Of a stretch of DNA of 64,000 bases, positions 36,039 to 44,752 are shown piece by piece (positions within the stretch are counted from its first letter, which is position 1; each line of letters starts with the position of its first letter). The position numbers and the translations under genes were made by a program. Origin of the DNA: Aequorivita sinensis (GTDB taxonomy: Bacteria > Bacteroidota > Bacteroidia > Flavobacteriales > Flavobacteriaceae); assembly GCF_006346335.1 (NCBI RefSeq), contig NZ_VDMC01000001.1, positions 248,001 through 312,000 on the forward strand. Direction: 5' to 3'. The notes below the pieces were generated by a model. It saw only the letters and a program-made list of their open reading frames with translations, was not told the origin of the DNA and searched no databases.

Positions 36039-37041
36039 AATCTAACTTATCTGTAAGTTTTTTAAACGTTTTCTTAGGATCTTTATTCTCGTAAAGAATT
36101 CCATAAACAGCATCAATAATGGGGGTTTTAGCTTTTTTTTTACCTCTTTGCTGGTTAAGCAGATATGCGCTTTTTGAGGCATAATATCCTTCGGCAATCA
36201 TGCTCATTTCTAATTGAGCACTTTTTACAGTGTATCCTTTCCCTATCATTGTGCCAAACAAACGATTTCGACTAAAAATAGAGTAACCAGTAACTAGAAG
36301 ATCTCCTAGATATGCCGAATCATTTATATCACGTTTCATTTTATGAACCTTCTTTACATACTTTTTCATTTCGCGAATAGCGTTACTCATCAAAACACTT
36401 TGGAAGTTATCTCCATAACCTAATCCGTGTGCTATTCCCGCTGCTACAGCATAAATATTCTTTAAAACAGCGGCATATTCTGTTCCTAAAACATCATCAC
36501 TAGTTGTGCATTTTATGTAATCACTGCTCAACATATTGGCAACAATCTGTGCTTTTTCGTCGTCTGCACTAGCTATGGTTAGGTAACTCAATCTTTCTAA
36601 AGCAACTTCTTCAGCGTGACATGGACCGGAAATAACACCTATATTATTAAAAGGAACTTTATAATGTGTATTAAAATGATCGCCAACAATCAAGCTTGTT
36701 TCAGGAACAATACCTTTAATTGCTGAAAACACTACTTTATCTTCTAATGAAGCCGTTAGTTTCTGTAATTCCTGTTGAAGAAAAGCAGAGGGTATTACAA
36801 AAACTAAGTAGTCTGCATCTTCAACAGCCTGGTTTATGTCATTGGTGAGTTTAAGTTGCTCCAAACGGAACTCAACTGAACTCAAGTAGTTTGGGTTATG
36901 ACCGTGTTCTTTTATGTGTTCGATAGCCTGTTCGCTTCGCATATACCAACCGATTTCATCAAGGTTTTCGCTTAGCATTTTTACAATTGCTGTGGCCCAA
37001 CTTCCGCCACCAAAGACTGCAAATTTTGGTTTATCTGACAT
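36037..37041 (-). CDS. gpsA: NAD(P)H-dependent glycerol-3-phosphate dehydrogenase
   Basis: A 334-residue enzyme reducing dihydroxyacetone phosphate to sn-glycerol-3-phosphate for phospholipids. The N-terminal nucleotide-binding motif is FGGGSWATAIVKML; the catalytic Lys region is AVLKNIYAVAAGIAHGLGYGDN and the substrate segment is SGPCHAEEV. Length is normal. No co-oriented neighbour is close, so it is probably alone, ending at the shared terminator. Confidence 0.95.
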   Translation of the reverse strand: MSDKPKFAVFGGGSWATAIVKMLSENLDEIGWYMRSEQAIEHIKEHGHNPNYLSSVEFRLEQLKLTNDINQAVEDADYLVFVIPSAFLQQELQKLTASLEDKVVFSAIKGIVPETSLIVGDHFNTHYKVPFNNIGVISGPCHAEEVALERLSYLTIASADDEKAQIVANMLSSDYIKCTTSDDVLGTEYAAVLKNIYAVAAGIAHGLGYGDNFQSVLMSNAIREMKKYVKKVHKMKRDINDSAYLGDLLVTGYSIFSRNRLFGTMIGKGYTVKSAQLEMSMIAEGYYASKSAYLLNQQRGKKKAKTPIIDAVYGILYENKDPKKTFKKLTDKLD

Positions 37042-37267
37042 TTTCTTGTTTTAGAAATTGATTTGGTTTTACAACCTTAAGAGATTTTATCTTCTATCGA
37101 TACTCTTAAGTCAAAAGTACATAATTACAATCGAAACTTTTAACACTACCTTAATAAAGCCATTGCAATCTTTAATGAAGGTCCTGCGTTATAGTTGTGA
37201 TTTTTAAAATGAGAGCTCCAAATAATGGAGATAGTTTGAAAAATTATTGGTTGGTTATTTAGTTGAG

Positions 37268-37304
37268 AACCGTCCCATCTTAATTAAATGGGGCGGTTTT
37301 TTTT
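37268..37304 (+). terminator. Orphan plus-strand intrinsic terminator
   Basis: AACCGTCCCAT (37268-37278) pairs with ATGGGGCGGTT (37288-37298), with a nine-base loop and an eight-T run after it. The T run is on the plus strand, but no plus-strand gene lies between 35982 and here, so the transcript it ends is unknown. It abuts the stop codon of nadD on the other strand; the minus-strand flank is not T-rich. Confidence 0.8.
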
Positions 37305-37893
37305 ATCTATAAAAATTCATCTCGTCTAAATATTTCCAAACTTCTGGTGAAAGCATTGGACGAATATTTTTATTGTCTTTTACACCTTTTCTAATGAATG
37401 TTGAAGATAATTCGATGATAGGTGCATCAACTTTAATAATTTTTTCGTGATTGTTAAATTGTGTTTCTACTACTCCTTCAGAAATACGTGGGTAAACATA
37501 GATAGAATAACGTTCTAATATTACTTCATAGTTTTTCCATTTATGAAGACTCTTTAAGTTGTCTTCTCCCATTATCAAACAAAAATCTCTTGAAGGATAT
37601 TTTTCTTCTAAATGAGCTAATGTATTAACGGTATAATTGGGTTGCGGTAAACCAAACTCAATATTACTAGCTTGCAATTTATCATAATTATCAATCGCTA
37701 ATTCCACCATTGCCATACGGTGGTAATCTTCCAAAAGATTCTTCTTCTTTTTGTGCGGATTATGAGGTGTAATTACAAACCAAACTTCATCTAAATCACT
37801 AAACTCTACCATGTGGTTGGCAATAATCAGATGACCCATATGTATGGGGTTGAAAGTTCCGAAGTAGAGTCCTATTTTTTTTTGTTTTTTCAT
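37303..37893 (-). CDS. nadD: Nicotinate-nucleotide adenylyltransferase
   Basis: A 196-residue nucleotidyltransferase that converts nicotinate mononucleotide to deamido-NAD. The HxGH motif is H18-M-G-H21 within GLYFGTFNPIHMGHL, and ISSTFIRKG-type SSTFIRKGV near the C-terminus is the ATP-binding motif. FITPHNPHKKKK and MGEDNLKSLHKWKNY are also typical. It follows gmk by 37 bases; yicC, gmk and nadD form a minus-strand cluster. Confidence 0.95.
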   Translation of the reverse strand: MKKQKKIGLYFGTFNPIHMGHLIIANHMVEFSDLDEVWFVITPHNPHKKKKNLLEDYHRMAMVELAIDNYDKLQASNIEFGLPQPNYTVNTLAHLEEKYPSRDFCLIMGEDNLKSLHKWKNYEVILERYSIYVYPRISEGVVETQFNNHEKIIKVDAPIIELSSTFIRKGVKDNKNIRPMLSPEVWKYLDEMNFYR

Positions 37894-37930
37894 ATTGCTG
37901 AGACCTTGCTAGGCAATGCTCTTACGTATG

Positions 37931-38518
37931 TTATTTGTTGGAAACGATAAAGTTTTTTACTAAATCGTGAGCTTCATTTAAAGCAGTTTCCAAATCGTGA
38001 TTTTTTATAATTTTATCAAACTGAGGGGCCGTTGCAAGCTCTACAGAGGCTTTTGCAATTCGCATATTGATACGGTCATCGCTCTCAGTTTTTCGCTTTT
38101 TTAAACGAATTTTTAATTCGTCTATACTTGGTGGTTTTACAAAAACAGCAAGGGTACGGTCTGGAAATTTCTTTTTAATACGAAGCCCTCCTGCAACATC
38201 AATATCGAAAATCACATTTTTTCCTTCTCCCCAAATACGTTCTACTTCAGATTTTAAAGTTCCGTAAAAGTTATCTCGGTAAACTTCCTCCCATTCAAGA
38301 AAATCATCGTTTTTTATGTGTTGTTTGAATTCTTTCAACGAAATGAAATAGTAGTTTTCACCGTGCTTTTCATCACCTCTTGGATCTCGTGAAGTACAAG
38401 AAACCGAAAATTTTAAGTTGAGATCTTCTTGCTTTAACAAATGTTGAACTATAGTGGTTTTTCCACTTCCTGAAGGTGCCGAAAACACTATTAATTTACC
38501 CCCTTTTTCTGAATTCAT
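37931..38518 (-). CDS. gmk: Guanylate kinase
   Basis: A 195-residue kinase converting GMP to GDP. The P-loop is SAPSGSGKTT (13-22); the GMP-binding segment is SVSCTSRDPRGDEKHGENYYF, followed by FLEWEEVY and the IDVAGGLRIKKKFP Walker B region. Length is normal. It lies between yicC and nadD in the same orientation with short gaps of 66 and 37 bases. Confidence 0.96.
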   Translation of the reverse strand: MNSEKGGKLIVFSAPSGSGKTTIVQHLLKQEDLNLKFSVSCTSRDPRGDEKHGENYYFISLKEFKQHIKNDDFLEWEEVYRDNFYGTLKSEVERIWGEGKNVIFDIDVAGGLRIKKKFPDRTLAVFVKPPSIDELKIRLKKRKTESDDRINMRIAKASVELATAPQFDKIIKNHDLETALNEAHDLVKNFIVSNK

Positions 38519-38584
38519 AAAACTGTATTGACTTAAAACTTATTTGCGTAGAACGCTTTGTAGTTATTTTTTAAACTCTAAGTA

Positions 38585-39442
38585 TTAAAGTACGTTTAAT
38601 GCTTGTTCTTTAATTTTCTCTAACTCATCTTTCATCTGTACAACAATCTGCTGCATAGGTGCGTAGTTTGCCTTACTTCCAATAGTATTAATCTCTCTAC
38701 CTAGCTCCTGAGTAATAAAGCCAAGTTTTTTACCATTAGAATCGCTTGATTTTAGAGTTTCATTGAAATAATCTAAGTGGTTTTTAAGTCGAACCTTTTC
38801 TTCAGTGATATCGTATTTTTCTAAATAGTAGATAAGTTCTTGTTCAAAACGATTTTCATCCACTTTCTCTTTGATATCTGCTACTGCTTTTCGCAATCTT
38901 TCTTTAACTCCATCTATTCGTTCTGGGTCTATTGCCACAACGTCATCGAGTAACTTCGATATATTTTTTGAACGCTCAATAAAATCGTTTTCAAGTACTA
39001 ACCCTTCATCCGATCTATATTTATTGATTGCTTCTAAAGATTTATTAATACCTATTAAAATTTCTTCATATTCCTTCTCGTCAATCTCTTCACGTTCAGT
39101 TTTTAAAGCATCTGGCATGCGAACTGCCATTTTTAATAGCTCAACTGGATCGCCATTTACTACGTTTGCTAATTGCTTGATGTATTGTTTTACAGCATCC
39201 TCATTAATTTGAGTAGCAACTTCTTGTCCAGTAACTTCAATGTAAAGAGAAAAATCTACTTTTCCTCTTTGTAAAGATTTTGCAAGAATATCGCGTATTT
39301 CTAATTCTTTTTCGCGGTATGCTGAAGGCACACGTGTGTTAAGATCTAGACCTTTGCTGTTAAGCGACTTGATTTCTATAGTAATAGTTTTTGAAGGCAA
39401 TTGGACAACTTCCTTGCCATAGCCCGTCATTGATTGAATCAT
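38585..39442 (-). CDS. YicC/YloC family endoribonuclease
   Basis: A 285-residue member of the YicC/YloC family. It starts MIQSMTGYGK, the family hallmark, has EIKSLNSKGLDLNTRVP at 26-42 and ends with a DUF1732-type domain (NRFEQELIYYLEKYDITEEKVRLKNHLDYF, GKKLGFITQELGREINTIGSKANY). E. coli YicC and B. subtilis YloC have been described as RNases; a specific substrate here is unknown. It is probably the first gene of the yicC-gmk-nadD cluster. Confidence 0.93.
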   Translation of the reverse strand: MIQSMTGYGKEVVQLPSKTITIEIKSLNSKGLDLNTRVPSAYREKELEIRDILAKSLQRGKVDFSLYIEVTGQEVATQINEDAVKQYIKQLANVVNGDPVELLKMAVRMPDALKTEREEIDEKEYEEILIGINKSLEAINKYRSDEGLVLENDFIERSKNISKLLDDVVAIDPERIDGVKERLRKAVADIKEKVDENRFEQELIYYLEKYDITEEKVRLKNHLDYFNETLKSSDSNGKKLGFITQELGREINTIGSKANYAPMQQIVVQMKDELEKIKEQALNVL

Positions 39443-39512
39443 ATACTTAATTTATTGACGGCAAAGGTAATAAAATAGTCTTTAGCGGATAGTCGTTAAA
39501 GTGCAGCTGTTT

Positions 39513-40475
39513 TTAAAAATCTTCATTTAAAAATTTTAAAGATCTCTCTTCACTGTAATAGCGTAAATTAGATTGATGAAAACCCACGTGACCCCCATAT
39601 TTGGGAATTTCTAAATAAAGGTTTTTCATTTCTGTTGCTAACTGAATCGGGTAACATTCTGAAGAGAGAAAACTATCATTTTGGGCGTTTAAAAGAAATA
39701 CTGGAATAGTAATATTCGGCAGAAATTGAAGACTACTGTTTTTTTCATAATAGTCGTAAGCATCCTTAAACCCATGTGCTGGAGCGGTATAAACATTGTC
39801 GAACTCTAATAAAGTTGTGATTTTCTTGTATTCTAAATAACTCATTTTTTCAGGGAAATCATTCATTTTCACTTTATACTTTTCTCGAAGTTTTATCAAG
39901 AAAGATTTTCTATACATCCAGTTGGAAAGCTTATTTAACGACTCTAATGATCCTCTTAAACTAATAGGAGTTGAAATTGAAACTGCTTTTTTAATTTCTT
40001 TCGGAAAAGTATCGCGCTCCCCTAAATATTTCAAAAGTAAATTACCTCCAAGACTAAATCCGATTAAGGCTATTTCATTGTATTTATTCTTGTCTAAAAC
40101 TAATTCTAAAACAGCTTCCAAGTCGTCTGTTTTTCCAGCGTTATAAGATTGAAATGAAAGGTTTGGCTCCCCGCTACAACCTCGAAAATTTACAGCCGCC
40201 ACATCCCACCCATCATCAACTAAGTGTTTTGCTTGTGCTACTATGTAAGTGCGTTGTGCGTTTCCCTCTAATCCGTGTAGTAGAATTGCTACTTTACTAG
40301 AATTACCTTTTGAATAAGACCAATCAATATCTAAAAAATCGGCATCGGGTAACACTAACCTTTCACGATGCTGCAACAATTGAGGTATGGGGCGAAACTT
40401 CGAAGAGTAAATAGTCGAAAAATGTCCGTTTTTAAAAGGAAATTTAGGGTTATATGAACTTTTTAGAATAGGCAT
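39513..40475 (-). CDS. YheT-family alpha/beta hydrolase
   Basis: A 320-residue hydrolase of the YheT/ABHD1-3 type. The family opening PKFPFKNGHFSTIY is followed by ILLHGLEGNAQRTYI, the nucleophile elbow GFSLGGNLLLKYLGE near residue 145, and the late acid/His segment LLNAQNDSFLS and GGHVGF. Likely an esterase of medium-chain acyl compounds; the substrate is unknown. It is divergent from the thioesterase gene. Confidence 0.9.
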   Translation of the reverse strand: MPILKSSYNPKFPFKNGHFSTIYSSKFRPIPQLLQHRERLVLPDADFLDIDWSYSKGNSSKVAILLHGLEGNAQRTYIVAQAKHLVDDGWDVAAVNFRGCSGEPNLSFQSYNAGKTDDLEAVLELVLDKNKYNEIALIGFSLGGNLLLKYLGERDTFPKEIKKAVSISTPISLRGSLESLNKLSNWMYRKSFLIKLREKYKVKMNDFPEKMSYLEYKKITTLLEFDNVYTAPAHGFKDAYDYYEKNSSLQFLPNITIPVFLLNAQNDSFLSSECYPIQLATEMKNLYLEIPKYGGHVGFHQSNLRYYSEERSLKFLNEDF

Positions 40476-40537
40476 TTGCTAATGAAGATTTAACACAATC
40501 TAAACAAATTTATTATGCTTGCATAGTAAAAGTACTT

Positions 40538-40545
40538 TAAATTTG
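40538..40545 (+). promoter_or_regulatory. Promoter -7 element of the thioesterase gene
   Basis: TAAATTTG matches TAnnTTTG exactly, 15 bases before the ATG at 40561, with a TTG 16 bases further up as possible -33 box. It lies inside the longer reading frame and argues for the ATG start. Confidence 0.6.
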
Positions 40546-40560
40546 CAGAAAAAATTACAG

Positions 40561-41046
40561 ATGTATATAAAACAATTTGAAATACGTTGGAGTGATGTGG
40601 ACGCTAATCGTCACTTACGTAACAGTGCTTATATAGATTACATGAGCCACACTCGAATGGCTTTTATGATTGAAAACGGCTTAGACCAAAAGCATTTAGT
40701 GAAGTACAATCTAGGTCCAGTGGCATTTTATGAACATATGTATTATTTCAGAGAAGTTTTTCCTGGGAAACCTGTTTCGGTTTCTCTTCAACTAAAAGGA
40801 CTTTCAGAAGATGGAATGTATTTTAAATTCCTTCACAACTTTTATGATGAAAACGGTAAAAACTTTGCAAGCTGTGAAATGATGGGCGGTTGGATAGACC
40901 TAAATGCTCGTAAACTCACAGGACTTCCAGAAGAAATTTTGGAGAAATTCAACGCTTTTGAAAAAACAGATGACTTCGAAGTAATTACTAAAGAAGATAC
41001 ACGTAAAAACAACATACGTCCAAGAGACTTAGAATTACAAGCTTAA
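40561..41046 (+). CDS. Acyl-CoA/acyl-ACP thioesterase, hotdog fold
   Basis: A 161-residue single-hotdog protein. The start at the ATG 40561 is chosen over a TTG 14 codons upstream, because the promoter element lies between them and the family begins IKQFEIRWSDVDANRHLRNSAYIDYMSHTRMAFM. The Asp/Asn in WSDVDANRH is the usual catalytic region of 4-hydroxybenzoyl-CoA-type thioesterases. Substrate chain length cannot be inferred. Downstream lies an AT-rich gap with a 13-bp inverted repeat. Confidence 0.88.
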   Translation: MYIKQFEIRWSDVDANRHLRNSAYIDYMSHTRMAFMIENGLDQKHLVKYNLGPVAFYEHMYYFREVFPGKPVSVSLQLKGLSEDGMYFKFLHNFYDENGKNFASCEMMGGWIDLNARKLTGLPEEILEKFNAFEKTDDFEVITKEDTRKNNIRPRDLELQA

Positions 41047-41112
41047 AATTAAACCCCTTTGATTTTACTTGTTGAATTACTTTTAAAAAAGTATTCATTA
41101 AGCTATATAAAC

Positions 41113-41184
41113 ATAGGTGCATTTATCTGATTAAATAAATTATATTATAATATCTACAATATTTAAAAAAGTAAATGCACCTAT
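41113..41184. repeat. 13-bp perfect inverted repeat with AT-rich spacer
   Basis: ATAGGTGCATTTA (41113-41125) and TAAATGCACCTAT (41172-41184) are exact inverted copies, separated by 46 AT-rich bases. The pair lies in the 163-base gap between two convergent genes. It could be a long-loop terminator for both or a remnant of a small mobile element; no other copy was seen in the window. Confidence 0.75.
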
Positions 41185-41209
41185 TATATTAGGGTATAAT
41201 GTAAAGTGT

Positions 41210-41569
41210 TTATTTATTAGAGTGAATAGACTCTTTAGCTGCTGCAACAGTTTTTTTACTACTGCCAATAAATATCTTGTCGTTATTAACAATTACAGGT
41301 CGCTTTAAAAACGTATAATGCTCTAGAATTAAGTTTTTAAAATCCTCCTCTAGAAGTTCTTCGTTTTTCAAGTTACGCTCTTGATAGAGTTTTGCTCTTC
41401 TACTAAAAAGATCTTCGTAGCTGTTGGTAAGGTTAAAAAGCTCTGTTAATTCTTCTTCTGAAATCCCCTGAACTTTTATGTCTTGCTTTATAAACGACGA
41501 AGGAATTTCAATTTCATTCATTACACGCTTACACGTGTCACAAGTGGATAAATAATATACTTTCTGCAT
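41210..41569 (-). CDS. ArsC/Spx family thioredoxin-fold protein
   Basis: A 119-residue protein of the arsenate reductase-like family. The N-terminus VYYLSTCDTCKRV carries a CxxC (C10, C13), which is the Spx-type arrangement rather than the single Cys of plasmid ArsC. The later KRPVIVNNDKIFIG matches the family's conserved Arg-Pro segment. Likely a thiol-dependent reductase or stress protein. It lies ten bases after the DUF3298 lipoprotein gene in the same direction. Confidence 0.88.
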   Translation of the reverse strand: MQKVYYLSTCDTCKRVMNEIEIPSSFIKQDIKVQGISEEELTELFNLTNSYEDLFSRRAKLYQERNLKNEELLEEDFKNLILEHYTFLKRPVIVNNDKIFIGSSKKTVAAAKESIHSNK

Positions 41570-41578
41570 AATTCAAAT

Positions 41579-42337
41579 TTAATCAATCTTTAAAAATGGT
41601 TTTGCTTCCTTTAAAGCAATTTTTAGCTCGATTGGACCATCGGCGTAACTTGCAATTTCGTACTGATTGTAAACAAAAATTAAACTGTCTTGTATAAAAC
41701 CAAAACTTTCAGGAAGACTAAACTTATCATTTTCAAAGGTAAATCCCGTAGCATTTATTGATTCATTTTTATCAATTTCTTGCTGTGCACGAAACTTTTC
41801 TTCCGCGAAATCGACAAATTCATTCTTGTTTTTAAAAAGCTCATTTGCAGAAAGCTCTTCTCCAGTTCTTGGGTCGATATTTAAGAATGTTGTAGTTCCA
41901 TATCCGTGAGCACCACCAGTATAAAGATATTGGCGCAGTTCAAAACAAATATGGTTTTCAGTGTTGTATATTTCATTTACCGAAATCTCAGCAAAATATT
42001 CACCAGCCATATCAGGAAATTGTTCTTTGTCGGCATAGTACACCTCTATAAATCCAGTTGCTGCCTCCTCAATGGTTTTGGCTGTTGGAGTTGTATCTTC
42101 ACCTAATAAAAGCGACTGATAGATGAATGATTTTATTTTGTTGTTAATCTTTCCTGCAATACTTTCATTTCCAAAAACCTCAACATAGTTTATTGTAACT
42201 TCAGGACAGTCTTTGTCCTTACAATACGATAGTTCTTTTTCGGTTAAACTTTGAGACGAGAACTCTATACTTCTATCTTGGGTACAACTTGTTAGAGCAA
42301 TTAAAACTAAAATTACTACCGCGTATTTTTTATACAT
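41579..42337 (-). CDS. DUF3298/DUF4163 lipoprotein
   Basis: A 252-residue lipoprotein with signal peptide and lipobox ALTSC at residues 14-18. The body has the two-domain DUF4163 plus DUF3298 layout, as in the extracellular part of B. subtilis RsiV: a first domain to about residue 130 and then LYTGGAHGYGTTTFLNIDPRTGEELSANELF, the DUF3298 hallmark. The C-terminal half ends FGFIQDSLIFVYNQYEIASYADGP, also typical. Function unknown; possible ligand binding at the envelope. It precedes the ArsC-like gene by ten bases. Confidence 0.88.
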   Translation of the reverse strand: MYKKYAVVILVLIALTSCTQDRSIEFSSQSLTEKELSYCKDKDCPEVTINYVEVFGNESIAGKINNKIKSFIYQSLLLGEDTTPTAKTIEEAATGFIEVYYADKEQFPDMAGEYFAEISVNEIYNTENHICFELRQYLYTGGAHGYGTTTFLNIDPRTGEELSANELFKNKNEFVDFAEEKFRAQQEIDKNESINATGFTFENDKFSLPESFGFIQDSLIFVYNQYEIASYADGPIELKIALKEAKPFLKID

Positions 42338-42491
42338 ACTATATTAAGAATTGGTTAATTTGTTTCCCCAATGGGGTAGATTTATTCTTTCAAAAGTAAT
42401 AACTTTAAAATCAGCTATTGTGAAATTTTTATTAAATGATATATAATTATTTCAGAATATTAAATTACGTTTTCAAGTTTTAAAATATACT

Positions 42492-43634
42492 ATGAAATTT
42501 AACACAAAAACCATTCACGGCGGACAAGAAAATATCGACCCAGCTTACGGGTCTGTAATGCCTCCAATTTATCAAACCTCAACATATTCGCAAACTACAC
42601 CTGGTGGACATAAAGGTTTCGAGTATTCGCGTAGTGCAAATCCTACGCGCGCTGCTTTGGAAGCTGCATTTGCGAGTATTGAAAATGGAAAATTTGGTCT
42701 AGCCTTTGGAAGTGGACTTGCTGCAATAGATGCCGTGATGAAGCTTTTTAAACCTGGAGATGAAGTAATCACAACAAACGATCTTTACGGTGGCACTTAT
42801 CGACTATTTACAAAGATTTTTGAAGGATTTGGTATTACCTTTCATTTTGTTGGAATGAACAATGCAGACACTATTGAAAAATTCATAAACAATAAAACCA
42901 AACTTATTTGGGTAGAAACCCCAACAAACCCACTTTTAAATATTGTAGATATTAAAAAAGTTGCATCAATTGCTAAAAAATACAAATTGCTTTTAGCCGT
43001 TGATAATACTTTTGCATCACCTTATCTTCAGCAACCATTAGAATTAGGAGCAGATATCGTTATGCACAGCGCTACTAAATACTTAGGAGGTCATAGCGAT
43101 GTGGTAATGGGTGGTTTAATTGTAAAAGACAAGAAATTAGCAGACAAATTGTATTTTATACAAAACGCTAGTGGTGCAATATGTGGCCCACAAGATAGCT
43201 TTTTGGTTTTACGTGGTTTAAAAACACTCCATGTTCGTATGCAACGCCATTGTGAAAATGGAAAAGCTATCGCTGAATTTCTAGCGCAACACCCAAAAAT
43301 TGAAAAAGTTTATTGGCCAGGATTTGAAACGCACCCAAATCATGCAATAGCAAAAGGGCAAATGAAAGATTTTGGAGGAATGATTTCATTTGTAACCAAG
43401 GGCAACAATTATAATGAGGCAATTAGAATTGTTGAAAACCTAAAAATTTTCACATTAGCTGAAAGTTTGGGTGGTGTAGAAAGTCTGGCGGGACATCCTG
43501 CAAGCATGACACACGCTAGTATTCCAAAAGAGGAGCGAGAAAAATTAGGTGTTGTGGATTCGTTAATACGTCTTTCTGTGGGAATTGAAGATGTAGAAGA
43601 TTTAATTGCAGATTTAAAACAAGCTATTGGTTAA
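42492..43634 (+). CDS. metB: Cystathionine gamma-synthase / lyase-type PLP enzyme
   Basis: A 380-residue trans-sulfuration enzyme of the Cys/Met metabolism PLP family. It starts KFNTKTIHGGQENIDPAYGSVMPPIYQTSTY and has the cofactor lysine K196 in HSATKYLGGHSD. The C-terminal SLGGVESLAGHPASMTHASIP is the substrate-binding region. Synthase (methionine synthesis) and lyase (cysteine synthesis) activities cannot be told apart reliably from sequence; metB is the best guess. Convergent with the outer-membrane protein gene. Confidence 0.88.
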   Translation: MKFNTKTIHGGQENIDPAYGSVMPPIYQTSTYSQTTPGGHKGFEYSRSANPTRAALEAAFASIENGKFGLAFGSGLAAIDAVMKLFKPGDEVITTNDLYGGTYRLFTKIFEGFGITFHFVGMNNADTIEKFINNKTKLIWVETPTNPLLNIVDIKKVASIAKKYKLLLAVDNTFASPYLQQPLELGADIVMHSATKYLGGHSDVVMGGLIVKDKKLADKLYFIQNASGAICGPQDSFLVLRGLKTLHVRMQRHCENGKAIAEFLAQHPKIEKVYWPGFETHPNHAIAKGQMKDFGGMISFVTKGNNYNEAIRIVENLKIFTLAESLGGVESLAGHPASMTHASIPKEEREKLGVVDSLIRLSVGIEDVEDLIADLKQAIG

Positions 43635-43655
43635 GGTTTTGAAATGTGATGTCAA

Positions 43656-44456
43656 TTAATTTATATAATAAATGTATCCCACATTTAACCAATAAATCCA
43701 ATCATTCGATTTGTTTTCCGGAACTGGCCGTTCTCCATTATTTTCTAAAGAAGGATTTAATCCATCCGCCCAATCTGTAAAGTATTGTTGCCAACGGCTA
43801 TCCAACATAATGTCGCTAAATTGACCAATTTTATATCTAACACCCACACTTCCAACTACCGAAAAAGTTGAACCAGCTTGCTGCTGAAATGCATTAAAGT
43901 ATTTAACAGGAGTTGTTATCGGGCTATTTAAATCTCCCAATGAAGATCGAACTTCTGGTTTGTAATGCACCCAGTGAATTCCTAATCCTATATACGGCAT
44001 AAGTTTATAACCTTTTGCCTGAAAAGCCCTAATGCTTAATGGGTAATATTCTAATCGAGACCCAATATCTATAACTGTAACTTCACCAGACATAGCGCGG
44101 AGCTGATCAGCAAATAATGATGTTTTATCTGGAGCTACCCACTCGCCATAATGTTCGAGTTTTGTTACGTGGTAATCAAGCTCAGACCTTACTTTGAAGT
44201 GATCGTTAAAATAAGTATATCTTGTGTAGATATTAAAATCACCCCTATAGGCGAAATTTAGATAATGAACGATACCTACTCCAAAACCAATATTACCTGA
44301 GTTTGTTTCAAAATCGTGACGTTGACCGAAATCTGAGTAAAACGCTACCGGACCAGCAATAATTCCTACTTCATTAGAAAAGCCAAATTGACCATATACT
44401 GCTTGTTGGAATAGCCCCAAAAAGGAAATTACCAAAAGCCAAGTTCTTATATGCAT
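43656..44456 (-). CDS. Outer-membrane beta-barrel protein (THC0290_0291-like)
   Basis: A 266-residue exported protein with a signal peptide (residues 1-22, ending AVYGQ). It has alternating strand segments typical of a small outer-membrane barrel: FSNEVGIIAGPVAFYSDFGQRHDFETNSGNIGFGVGIVHYLNFAYRG, then several more, ending YWLNVGYIYYIN. The opening resembles a Flavobacteriia family I recall as THC0290_0291; that identification is from memory. Function unknown. It is divergent from porZ across 296 bases in which I see no gene, only AT-rich sequence. Confidence 0.75.
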   Translation of the reverse strand: MHIRTWLLVISFLGLFQQAVYGQFGFSNEVGIIAGPVAFYSDFGQRHDFETNSGNIGFGVGIVHYLNFAYRGDFNIYTRYTYFNDHFKVRSELDYHVTKLEHYGEWVAPDKTSLFADQLRAMSGEVTVIDIGSRLEYYPLSIRAFQAKGYKLMPYIGLGIHWVHYKPEVRSSLGDLNSPITTPVKYFNAFQQQAGSTFSVVGSVGVRYKIGQFSDIMLDSRWQQYFTDWADGLNPSLENNGERPVPENKSNDWIYWLNVGYIYYIN

Positions 44457-44752
44457 TATGTATATGGGATTAAATTGTACTATAACAAATATATAAAAAC
44501 TTGTTAAAGGTCTGAATTTTATTCTACTAATTAGTTAATTAATAATTATTCAAGTGATATGTTTTTATTTAAATGAATAAAAATAAAGTTTTTTAGCTGT
44601 GTTTTTTGATTGTTACAAAATTTAAAGAATGGCCAATTTGTCTATATTTTCTGAATGCCGAATTTTAAAAGTTTGAGAAAACTTTATACATGTATTTATT
44701 TTGATACTGCAATAAATGGTATTTTAGCAAGTTAATATACAAAACCTATTTT

